Shown here piece by piece: positions 1-6,376 of a stretch of 27,458 nt of DNA. The translations under genes were made by a program, and so were the position numbers. Location: positions 1 to 27,458 of IMG/VR virus record IMGVR_UViG_3300007631_000006. The stretch is one strand, 5' to 3'. The DNA comes from a virus. Every line of letters begins with the position of its first letter. Position 1 is the stretch's first letter. The notes beneath the pieces were generated by a model. That model ran no database searches, was not told where the DNA came from, and saw nothing but the letters and a program-made list of their open reading frames with translations.

Positions 1-180
1 CTGAGGTACGTTCTTAAGACCCAGGGATCGACGATACATCTTATATGTATCGAATCGTGATCGCTTGTCAAGCTCTCGATATTGTTTTGTCGATCGACCC
101 GTCGGATTCATATTCACACCGGGTCCACTTGATGTATTCAGTGGAGCCTCTTCGTCGACGTAGTCCTTAAACGATTTCAT
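1..180 (-). CDS. Partial phage protein with capsid-targeting-like N-terminus
   Basis: An open frame of 60 codons begins with ATG at 180 and runs off the left edge without a stop, so only the N-terminus is seen. It begins MKSFKDYVDEEAPL, which fits the N-terminal signature shared by seven other genes in this window and resembles the T4 internal-protein capsid targeting sequence, with a possible cut after V-D-E. The rest of the visible part is basic and polar, with a QYRELDKRSRFDTYKMYRRS stretch. It starts 2 bases after the stop of the 200-residue gene, so it belongs to the same transcript. Function is unknown. Confidence 0.75.
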   Translation of the reverse strand, partial: MKSFKDYVDEEAPLNTSSGPGVNMNPTGRSTKQYRELDKRSRFDTYKMYRRSLGLKNVPQ

Positions 181-182
181 CG

Positions 183-785
183 TCATCTCTGAATGTCTCT
201 TGCTGTAATGTATACGTTGTGATGAGTATCCGCATGACGAACACGATAGATGTTGGTGTTTCTTACAGACCCAATCGGCGTCGTGCTTTCGTCGACAATA
301 ACTCTTTGTTGAGGATGTCCGATTACTTCACCGGTTGTAGGAGAGAGTGCCTCGGTATTCAACTCGTACGTACCCGGAGCAATCTGATTGTTTTTCTGAA
401 TAAACCAGGGTTGTTCATTGACGGACTCGTTCAGCTCAATTTCATCGAGGTCGATTCCCATCTTGTCGAACACTGCACCAAGTTGTTCATCGCTCATTCC
501 AGTATGTTCTTTAATTAAGTACAGAGCAGCAGCGTATGACGCCGCCGCGGTTCGACCGCCCGGAAGCTTTTGTAGAATACGTTTGATACCAAACACAAGT
601 CGATGAAAGATCGTATACGCGCTCTTTTCCTCTGAAGTACGAAGCGTTCGAGACTTACGAAGAACCTTTCCGTTCTCGTCGATGATACCAAACTCATACG
701 CGTCCATGTCCTTCCAATCGGTAGAAAGAATCTTAACGAATCGATATGCGTAGTATGTATCGGCTGCCTGTGATACGATTCCCAT
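183..785 (-). CDS. Conserved marine T4-like phage protein, function unknown
   Basis: This encodes 200 residues with no signal peptide or membrane segment. The N-terminal half (MGIVSQAADTYYAYRFVKIL, then the regions FGIIDENGK, FHRLVFGIKRIL and AASYAAALYLIKEHTGMS) matches my memory of a conserved hypothetical protein of marine T4-like phages, usually beside structural genes. The C-terminal half contains GTYELNTEALSPTTGEVI and may be a small beta domain. It lies tightly between two other minus-strand genes: the upstream gene ends at 786, and the next begins at 180. A virion role is inferred from position only. Confidence 0.7.
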   Translation of the reverse strand: MGIVSQAADTYYAYRFVKILSTDWKDMDAYEFGIIDENGKVLRKSRTLRTSEEKSAYTIFHRLVFGIKRILQKLPGGRTAAASYAAALYLIKEHTGMSDEQLGAVFDKMGIDLDEIELNESVNEQPWFIQKNNQIAPGTYELNTEALSPTTGEVIGHPQQRVIVDESTTPIGSVRNTNIYRVRHADTHHNVYITARDIQR

Positions 786-1154
786 CTATAGATTCCTCAG
801 TCTCTCAACGATCGTCTGATCCAGCGGTACATCAAGAAGTTCGTTATCTCGAAGATAGTTCAGAAAGATTAAGAACGTCTTAATCGCTGACCAGTATTCC
901 TTCTCCATTCGATAGAACATCATCTTGTTAGCCGGTGCGATACCAAATACATTGTAAAGTACAACAATGTGGTTGAGTATCAGACGTTCCTGCAGATCGT
1001 CATTCTGTGTGTATCGTCTTAAAAGTCTCTTCAGATACTTAAACCTATTAAGATCGTGTTGAAACTCTTCGATCGACATGCACTGCGGATTGTCGTAGTA
1101 CCGCGATGCAAAGAGAACAAAGTTGTCCTCGTTTAGCTCATCAAATAGTTGCAT
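786..1154 (-). CDS. Conserved small helical phage protein
   Basis: A 122-residue protein, predicted largely helical, with a dense basic patch (RFKYLKRLLRRYTQ, about residues 38-51) followed by LNHIVVLYNVFG and a C-terminal LKTF-like segment (IKTFLIFLNYLRDNELLD). I recognise it only as a conserved hypothetical of marine T4-like phages next to head or structural genes. Its stop abuts the next gene's ATG (785/786). A late-promoter-like GATAAATA lies 46 bases upstream of its ATG at 1154, which suggests late expression. Confidence 0.7.
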   Translation of the reverse strand: MQLFDELNEDNFVLFASRYYDNPQCMSIEEFQHDLNRFKYLKRLLRRYTQNDDLQERLILNHIVVLYNVFGIAPANKMMFYRMEKEYWSAIKTFLIFLNYLRDNELLDVPLDQTIVERLRNL

Positions 1155-1199
1155 ATCCTATCGGATTCCTTGTGCAGTTTATTATATTTCTCACAAGAG

Positions 1200-1207
1200 T
1201 ATTTATC
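1200..1207 (-). promoter_or_regulatory. Late-promoter-like GATAAATA
   Basis: On the minus strand the octamer is GATAAATA, one base from the T4 late -10 consensus TATAAATA. It lies in the 81-base gap before the gene starting at 1154, 46 bases from its ATG. T4 late promoters are read by RNA polymerase carrying gp55 and the sliding clamp. One mismatch makes this call moderate. Confidence 0.45.
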
Positions 1208-1235
1208 CGATAAGCATAGACTTACCACGATACTA

Positions 1236-1577
1236 CTAACTCATCATTCTCTTAATACGATCAAACGAGACGTTTGTTTTTACTGCAGGAGTTTCGTTCG
1301 AGCCGGGTTCATCGGCGGCCATAACCTTTTCGGTGCCGTCCTCGTACTCGGAGCTACCTGGATCAAAAACCTTAACTGTATGACGATCGGCCCAGTGTTT
1401 TTCAGCCGGCGCACGTGGCTCGAGCTTTTCTTGACCTTCAGGATCAACGCCCTGTTCGGCGCGATTTGGATAATCAACGGCTTCGTTCAATGCGCGGCGA
1501 ACAGAATTTGGATTCACACCCGCAGTCATAAGTGCCTCCTCGATCTGTTCCCATGTGTAGATAGTATTATCGGACAT
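1236..1577 (-). CDS. Hypothetical acidic protein, 113 aa
   Basis: Unrecognised. The start is placed at the second ATG (1577, MSDNTIYTWEQIEEAL) because AGAGGA abuts the first ATG at 1586 and is 9 bases from the second. The N-terminus looks like a small helical domain (YTWEQIEEALMTAGVNPNSV, resembling a helix-turn-helix or HeH-type fold). A long disordered, proline- and glutamate-rich middle follows, and then a short basic tail (VSFDRIKRMMS). The neighbours are small membrane proteins, transcribed in the same direction. No function can be assigned. Confidence 0.65.
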   Translation of the reverse strand: MSDNTIYTWEQIEEALMTAGVNPNSVRRALNEAVDYPNRAEQGVDPEGQEKLEPRAPAEKHWADRHTVKVFDPGSSEYEDGTEKVMAADEPGSNETPAVKTNVSFDRIKRMMS

Positions 1578-1590
1578 TGTCAGCATTCCT

Positions 1591-1878
1591 CTACTTTTTT
1601 ACCTGATTGCGACTTTTATTTACGAGAGCTTCGGATCCCATGTATGCACCGATGACACCCGCCTGTGCGATATAGAACAAACTTGCGATCTCAGTAAGAA
1701 TCTCGATTCTTGTATTATCAACGATTGGAAGAAACATAAAGATGGTAAATCCAATCATTGAGAACATAGCGATCCATGCCATCGATTTTTGATTATCCTG
1801 GCGTCGATCGATACGTTGCTGCTCAAGAAGGACGAGCTCATTGTCGCTTACTTCTCCGTCCTTATAGACATCATTCAT
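1591..1878 (-). CDS. Small membrane protein with two predicted TM segments
   Basis: A 95-residue protein. A charged N-terminus (about 1-32, with EQQRIDRRQDNQK) is followed by two hydrophobic segments: about 34-52 (WIAMFSMIGFTIFMFLPIV) and about 63-80 (IASLFYIAQAGVIGAYMG). It ends with a basic tail. The size and topology fit a holin or other inner-membrane phage protein, but no family-specific motif is recognised. Its start overlaps the upstream membrane-protein gene by 8 bases, so the three membrane proteins from 1591 to 2490 are probably made together. Confidence 0.7.
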   Translation of the reverse strand: MNDVYKDGEVSDNELVLLEQQRIDRRQDNQKSMAWIAMFSMIGFTIFMFLPIVDNTRIEILTEIASLFYIAQAGVIGAYMGSEALVNKSRNQVKK

Positions 1879-2143
1879 TTTCTTCTAGCCTCTCTATTGT
1901 GTTTTCCAATTCGTCGATCTTACTACGAACGTGAGGATACTTTTTTCTCCATGCGTTCTCGTCCTGCCTAAGAAACTTAAATCCGTATCGATCGACAAGT
2001 GCATCAAGAATCGAATCGACTCTTGAATAGAACGCGATTCCAATCCTTGTTGTTCTCATGTATGCGACGAACACGGCACCGATCACCGAACCGATAATCG
2101 CGGTATATATCCAGAGCGTATCGTCGAACAATCTATCGATCAT
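1871..2143 (-). CDS. Small membrane protein: one TM plus C-terminal coiled coil
   Basis: A 90-residue protein. A hydrophobic segment lies near the N-terminus (about 11-28, IYTAIIGSVIGAVFVAYM), followed by a soluble basic region (YGFKFLRQDENAWRKKYP) and a C-terminal heptad-like stretch (VRSKIDELENTIERLEENE). It overlaps both neighbours by 4 to 8 bases, which indicates translational coupling. It may be part of a lysis or membrane complex with its neighbours; this is inferred from topology and clustering alone. Confidence 0.7.
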   Translation of the reverse strand: MIDRLFDDTLWIYTAIIGSVIGAVFVAYMRTTRIGIAFYSRVDSILDALVDRYGFKFLRQDENAWRKKYPHVRSKIDELENTIERLEENE

Positions 2144-2490
2144 GGCATTATGCTGTTCATTGCCATCGCGACCAACACAGTCGTAATTGCACCGACCGCG
2201 GTCCAGAAGAAATTAAACAGACTCTTAAGACTCGATTTATTCTTAGAGACATCTAGTTCAAGCTCATGTATTCGATTTGTATGCGAGTTGACCGCAGCCT
2301 TGATCTCGGCGGTGTCCTCTATCAGGACTACGATCTTTTCCTCCGCACGAGCGATCGACACGACCGCATTCGTAAGTTCATCGAGCTTCTTTTCGATACG
2401 ATCCATGCGCTCAGCATAGTGCTCGTCGAATCTACGATGAAGATCGTCGAGATCCTTTTGAGTTGCGTTACGATCGTCTGATGTCGACAC
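2140..2490 (-). CDS. Coiled-coil protein with C-terminal TM anchor (holin/haemolysin-like layout)
   Basis: The frame is open back to an ATG at 2541, but a GTG at 2490 is preferred. It starts 2 bases after the upstream stop and has AGAGGA 9 bases before it, while the longer start would overlap the upstream gene by about 50 bases. The 116-residue product is a long coiled coil (LDDLHRRFDEHYAERMDRI, then EKKLDELTNAVVSI and HTNRIHELELDVSKNKSSL) ending in one hydrophobic segment (FWTAVGAITTVLVAMAM). This resembles the layout of XhlA-type phage proteins, which have an N-terminal coiled coil and a C-terminal TM. Family membership is not proven. Confidence 0.6.
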   Translation of the reverse strand: MSTSDDRNATQKDLDDLHRRFDEHYAERMDRIEKKLDELTNAVVSIARAEEKIVVLIEDTAEIKAAVNSHTNRIHELELDVSKNKSSLKSLFNFFWTAVGAITTVLVAMAMNSIMP

Positions 2491-2492
2491 TT

Positions 2493-2861
2493 CTATGAAT
2501 CCTCTTCTTTCTCTTTCTGATCCACGATCTTTTGCGCCCACTCAACTCCGGCGTCTCCACCCCAGCCTAGCCATGCGACATGCCCGTTGTCTTTCCACGG
2601 TGTGTCTTTATACTCTGATGATATCTTTGCATTCTTCTTATGACGAGCAAAAGCGGCCATTCTTTTTACCGTGTCGTACGACAGATCTTCTCGATCAGCC
2701 AACTGATTCGCACGAATCCAACCCGTACGAGTCATAGCGGTAACCTCATCGTCACCATGCTCTTCCTTCCAGTCCAGAGCTTTCTGCGCGTTCTTAGCAG
2801 CACCCGCCGGTGGTTTGTAAGTTTCCTCTTCCTCAACGATATACTGAGCGAACGTCTTCAT
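2493..2861 (-). CDS. Capsid-targeted-like protein with KPP...AWLGWGGDAG module
   Basis: A 122-residue protein. It starts MKTFAQYIVEEEE, matching the shared N-terminal signature with I-V-E as a possible protease site. The body (about 16-115) has the order KPPAGAAKNAQKALDW, GWIRANQLADREDLSYDTVK, RMAAFARHKKN, then HVAWLGWGGDAGVEWAQKIV. I recognise this as a module found in various phage structural and prohead-associated proteins, where it reads roughly KPP-...-A.DL..G..LS..TV+RM..F..RH...-GR+AW..WGGDAG..WA. Its biochemical role is unknown to me. The C-terminus is highly charged. Confidence 0.75.
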   Translation of the reverse strand: MKTFAQYIVEEEETYKPPAGAAKNAQKALDWKEEHGDDEVTAMTRTGWIRANQLADREDLSYDTVKRMAAFARHKKNAKISSEYKDTPWKDNGHVAWLGWGGDAGVEWAQKIVDQKEKEEDS

Positions 2862-2877
2862 AGTTATGCGATTCCTA

Positions 2878-3114
2878 TTATCCGAACTCGTGGCCAGCGA
2901 CTCGCTTCATCTGTTTCTTGAACTCAGCGAAGTCGGGTTTGTTCTTATAGAGTTTGATTGTAACCTCGTCGCGATCCTTGCCCTTGATACGCCAGTTGTA
3001 TCCGTCCTCTTTGTGCCTATCAAGAGTCGTTTTTACAACGCGACGCTCGAATCCGTCCTCCCAGGATTCGTAACCCTCTGATACTTCTTCACGAAGTTGA
3101 GAAAAACTCTTCAT
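2878..3114 (-). CDS. Small capsid-targeted-like protein, 78 aa
   Basis: It begins MKSFSQLREEVSEGYESW. This is a variant of the shared N-terminal signature, with V-S-E followed by G as the likely processing point. The remaining roughly 65 residues are basic and look like a compact alpha/beta module (GYNWRIKGKDRDEVTIKLY, then FAEFKKQMKRVAGHEFG). I recall similar short modules in marine T4-like phage proteins but no function. The ATG at 3114 lies 6 bases after the previous stop. Confidence 0.7.
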   Translation of the reverse strand: MKSFSQLREEVSEGYESWEDGFERRVVKTTLDRHKEDGYNWRIKGKDRDEVTIKLYKNKPDFAEFKKQMKRVAGHEFG

Positions 3115-3120
3115 TATTGG

Positions 3121-3540
3121 TTAATCCGTGTCCGCTCGTTCCTGCCACTCGTACGAAGTGTCATCATCTTTAATCGGACCGCCCTTGGCCCATGTACGGC
3201 AGGTACGTGCGGAGTGACACTTAAAGTGGTGCATCCAGCAGTAACCGAGTCTACCGTCATCGTCTGACGTCGGACCCGGCATACAGTCCTCCATACGTGG
3301 CGAGATATCAAAGGCGACGCAGTTGCCGCAGAGTGATTTCTTAGCCGCCTCGACCGTGGTGTCCCAGTATTCGGCTATATCCTTCCAGTAGTCACCGGGC
3401 TCGTCGACGTTGAGTGGGCCGTATTGAATATAGTCGGCCTTAATCGCCGCATCACGATTCTTCGTATTGAGCTTCACATCCTGAGTTGCGTCAGGGCACT
3501 CCATGTCCTGCTCTTTGATAAACTTAAAAAATGATTTCAT
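3121..3540 (-). CDS. HiPIP-like cysteine-rich protein with capsid-targeting-like N-terminus
   Basis: The start is placed at 3540 (MKSFFKFIKEQDMECP) rather than 14 codons upstream, because only this start gives the shared signature and it leaves just 2 bases after the previous stop. In the 139-residue product, cysteines lie at 71, 74, 86, 101, 108 and 114, in the order CGNCVAFD, EDCMPG, LGYCWMHHFKC, RTCRTWAKGGPI. The spacing C-x2-C-x11-C-x14-C with a GYC turn resembles high-potential iron-sulfur proteins (C-x2-C, later C, then GWC). The two extra cysteines could equally make a zinc site. Metal content is an inference. Confidence 0.65.
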   Translation of the reverse strand: MKSFFKFIKEQDMECPDATQDVKLNTKNRDAAIKADYIQYGPLNVDEPGDYWKDIAEYWDTTVEAAKKSLCGNCVAFDISPRMEDCMPGPTSDDDGRLGYCWMHHFKCHSARTCRTWAKGGPIKDDDTSYEWQERADTD

Positions 3541-3542
3541 TA

Positions 3543-4826
3543 CTAATCCCCAATGCCGGCTTCTTCGCGAGCACTCAGCCATGCAGCAACCGCCATTTCT
3601 CTCCGCTCCTCATTATCCTTACCTTCAAACTGAGGCGCATCAGACTTACGGAAATCCTCGATCCATTTCGACACATCGTCAGATGGTTTGAGAACCTCGG
3701 TAATGGTTGACTCGTTCTTCTCTTTGTCGCTCTTCCAGTTCTTGTCAATATAATCGTAGAATTCTTTTTCCTTCTCGCCCTCGAGTTCACCCTGTGATTT
3801 AACACCGAACTTCTTGAGTGCCTTATTAAAGAACTTGCGATAGGCATCCTTATCGCCAGACTTGGCTTCAGTCAGCGTACTCTCTCCATACATGCTCATG
3901 CCCATGGAGTAACGATCCGACTGACGAGCCTTCATCTTACGAGTCTTGCCCTTCATGTAAGAGTACAGACCTTCCATCTCGCCTTCCATCTTGGCAAGTT
4001 TGTTTTGATACCACTCGGGCATTGGGCAGCCACTATTAAGACAACGAGTGATGTCGTCAGCAGCATATTTGATAAATTGGAGCTGAGTCTGTGCCATCTC
4101 AGATGCGCCGATCGGGCCATAGTCAGGATAGTCGTAGTAACCCTCGGACAGAGTCTCCTCGTTCATGACCTGCTTGACTTCAATGTCGTCCTCGTTGTCA
4201 TCCATCCACTTGTCTGCGGCCTTCATATTACGAAACTTCTTAGTGAAGGACTTCGAGTTCATGCCCTTGACACCCTTGACCACGATCTTTTTGTTTGGAT
4301 CGATATCGTCCTCGTAGGAGGTCTGCTCGTTCATCGGCACAGTATCACCGCTATCAACGTAAAATCTGTCTTTTTTATTTGTTGAAAGATTTTTAATATT
4401 GACCCAATATCCAGGTCCAGACTGTTTTGGTCTTGATATAACTTCATGTGGTGTATCATCGCGCCCATAAAGAATTACATCGCCAGGTTTTAGATCATCT
4501 GGACCTTTTTCGGCCCTGTAATTTTCATTCTTCATTCGTTTACGAGCTTCTTCCATCGGCACGCAGTTTGGAACTTCCTTACCGTTCTTCTTTTTGGTGC
4601 CGACTTGAACGTATCCGTCCCAGCACGGGCCGTCATCCTCTTTCTTCATCGCCTTTGAGATTGCCTTACGGCGCTTCTTGAGATACTCGTCGGACGAATC
4701 AACATCACCGTCGTTATCGATATCGGCGTCTGCCTTACCGACTGGATCGAGCTTCTCCTCGCGTTTGTTATTCTTGCCGCACTTAGCCTCCTCGAGCTCG
4801 CGGCGAAATTTGAAAAAGTCAGCCAT
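3543..4826 (-). CDS. Modular virion polyprotein-like protein with several protease-like sites
   Basis: A 427-residue protein. It starts MADFFKFRRELEEAKC, a divergent member of the shared signature with L-E-E|A at 11-14. The modules are: an EF-hand/dockerin-like acidic loop (DADIDNDGDVDSSDEYLK, 33-50); CWDGYVQVGTKKK...PNCVP (68-90); an SH3-like segment (LKPGDVILYGRDDTPHEVI, 112-130); FRNMKAADKWMDDNEDD (198-214); a helical module (IGASEMAQTQLQFIKYAADD, from 239); and a basic module (YRKFFNKALKKFGVKS, 329-344). Cleavage-like sites L-S-E|G (226-229) and L-T-E|A (318-321) fall between modules. I have seen these modules in marine T4-like structural proteins. A scaffold or internal-core role is inferred. 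Confidence 0.7.
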   Translation of the reverse strand: MADFFKFRRELEEAKCGKNNKREEKLDPVGKADADIDNDGDVDSSDEYLKKRRKAISKAMKKEDDGPCWDGYVQVGTKKKNGKEVPNCVPMEEARKRMKNENYRAEKGPDDLKPGDVILYGRDDTPHEVISRPKQSGPGYWVNIKNLSTNKKDRFYVDSGDTVPMNEQTSYEDDIDPNKKIVVKGVKGMNSKSFTKKFRNMKAADKWMDDNEDDIEVKQVMNEETLSEGYYDYPDYGPIGASEMAQTQLQFIKYAADDITRCLNSGCPMPEWYQNKLAKMEGEMEGLYSYMKGKTRKMKARQSDRYSMGMSMYGESTLTEAKSGDKDAYRKFFNKALKKFGVKSQGELEGEKEKEFYDYIDKNWKSDKEKNESTITEVLKPSDDVSKWIEDFRKSDAPQFEGKDNEERREMAVAAWLSAREEAGIGD

Positions 4827-4840
4827 CGTAATTACCTTTA

Positions 4841-6307
4841 CTATGAGTTCTTGATTTTATCTTGTACGCTGTCGGGTAGCTCATCAAACAGATCTTTGTC
4901 AGCTTTCTGAGCCGTGCCTTTTCCATACGTGAGAAAACTGTTTACTCGAGCCATTGCCCACTGAGGCGCAGTTGTACCAGGACGGTGACCCTGCTTATAC
5001 GCAGCAAGGCCGCGATCGTAGACCTTCTTAAGTACACTCATCGGTGCGCCGGTCTCGTCGGACTTTTTCTTTAAGCCTTTATTCTCTGTTATAAACTCTG
5101 AGAATGTTTTCACGTCTTCTTCTCCATATATTTCTTTATATTTCTTTGTATGCTTAGACGGTTTTGTCTCTGCGTCCTCGTCACCTGGAGCCGGACCCTT
5201 TCCGCCGCCGCTCTTAAAGTATTTAGCTCGAGCCTTCTTTTCTTTATCGCTCAAACCCTTATAGTACTGCTTGGGTTGATCACCCTCGACGTCAGGAACC
5301 GCGTCCTCATCCTGCTGCTCTCGATCGTCCTCGGCCTCTTCTGCTTCGAGACGTTCTTCCTGTTCTGCTTCAATCTCATCCCTACGACGAGCATCCTCGA
5401 GCTTATCTTCGTACTCATCCTCGAGATCGTCCTTCGCGTCCTCGTATTCCTGCTGAACACGATCGACGTTCTCACCCTCGTCAAGTCTCTCGACATCGGA
5501 TAACCACTTGCGATACTTCTTACCCTCTGCCGTCTCGACGATAACGTAGTTGGCTCCGAGGAACGCGATCGCTCCGACCTCTTCTGTTTTTGTGATAACG
5601 ACCGAGTCACCCTCGTTGAATAGATCACCTGAGGCATACGCCTCACGTTCCTCGGAAACTGGTTGCAGCTGAATGTGTCTGCGAAAATCGTGCGACTCAT
5701 TCAGGCCCATGCCCTTACGTACGTCGTTAAAGAGATCCTTGGCATCACTGAATCCTGATGGCATACCCTTCATAAAGGTCTGCAGATCGTTGGCCGCGGC
5801 TGCCTGACGTAGTTTGGATGCGGACATACCGGATACACCCTCGGCATCAGGGTCGCGCTCACCGGCAGAGATAACATTTACGCCACCCTGGAAATTATAG
5901 AATCCGTGTCGGGCCTTCTTACCGTTATACATATCGGTCAACTTCTCGAACTGACCTACTCGATCTGAGCCGACGACCAAGTTGACCTGAGTGTATCCTT
6001 CTTCGTAGAGTTTGACCAGAATGTCAAAGATGTTCTTGATGTCCCTGTTCATGATAACTGACCGAGCATGCTTAGGGAACATTTTACGAATGTACTTGAC
6101 CTTTGTGCGATAGTCAAGCGGGTTCTTTTTAGAATCCTGGGACTGGGATACATAGATTCGATAGATTCCGCCAGACGCAACTCGTGCAACGGAATCAAGT
6201 AACTTACCGTGTCCAACCGTAGGTGGATTAATGCGTCCGAAGGTAAACGTGATTTCCTTCTTTGCCTCGGTAATGTACTGTGTAAACGACTTAAAGCTTT
6301 TCTGCAT
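4841..6307 (-). CDS. Nucleotidyltransferase (HxGH superfamily) with SH3-like, coiled-coil and C-terminal modules
   Basis: A 488-residue protein. After MQKSFKSFTQYITEAKKE (signature, I-T-E|A), residues 20-200 are a cytidylyl/adenylyltransferase-like domain. It has FTFGRINPPTVGHGKLL (the HxGH motif with the first His replaced by Thr), NLVVGSDR and GVSGMSASKLRQAA (equivalent of the IS-S-T-x-[IL]-R motif). Next come an SH3/KOW-like segment (FNEGDSVVITKTEEVGAI, 230-247), an L-D-E|G site near 275-278, an acidic coiled coil (281-335), a lysine-rich KGLSDKEKKARAKYFKSG module, and finally LKKVYDRGLAAYKQGHRPGT (about 426-445). A second targeting-like segment, VKTFSEFITEN, occurs at 399-409. The substrate is unknown; NMN or CTP-linked chemistry is possible. 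Confidence 0.75.
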   Translation of the reverse strand: MQKSFKSFTQYITEAKKEITFTFGRINPPTVGHGKLLDSVARVASGGIYRIYVSQSQDSKKNPLDYRTKVKYIRKMFPKHARSVIMNRDIKNIFDILVKLYEEGYTQVNLVVGSDRVGQFEKLTDMYNGKKARHGFYNFQGGVNVISAGERDPDAEGVSGMSASKLRQAAAANDLQTFMKGMPSGFSDAKDLFNDVRKGMGLNESHDFRRHIQLQPVSEEREAYASGDLFNEGDSVVITKTEEVGAIAFLGANYVIVETAEGKKYRKWLSDVERLDEGENVDRVQQEYEDAKDDLEDEYEDKLEDARRRDEIEAEQEERLEAEEAEDDREQQDEDAVPDVEGDQPKQYYKGLSDKEKKARAKYFKSGGGKGPAPGDEDAETKPSKHTKKYKEIYGEEDVKTFSEFITENKGLKKKSDETGAPMSVLKKVYDRGLAAYKQGHRPGTTAPQWAMARVNSFLTYGKGTAQKADKDLFDELPDSVQDKIKNS

Positions 6308-6332
6308 TTTTGTCCACTGTTCCCATGAGGTT

Positions 6333-6348
6333 TAGATAGTACTATCTA
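6333..6348. repeat. Perfect 16-bp palindrome in intergenic gap
   Basis: TAGATAGTACTATCTA equals its own reverse complement. It lies in the 69-base gap between the nucleotidyltransferase gene (start 6307) and the preceding gene (stop 6377). No T-run follows on either strand, so a rho-independent terminator is unlikely. It could be a dyad binding site or an RNA processing hairpin. The rest of the gap shows nothing else clear. Confidence 0.5.
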
Positions 6349-6376
6349 TCCAGCCTATAATCTATGACTTCAACAC

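Noticed and set aside
1149-1655. Plus-strand open frame of 168 codons
   Set aside because: It lies opposite well-formed minus-strand genes, has no ribosome site or family resemblance, and its sequence reads like an antisense shadow.
6308-6376. Terminator at the TAGATAGTACTATCTA palindrome
   Set aside because: The dyad is AT-rich and has no T-run on either strand.
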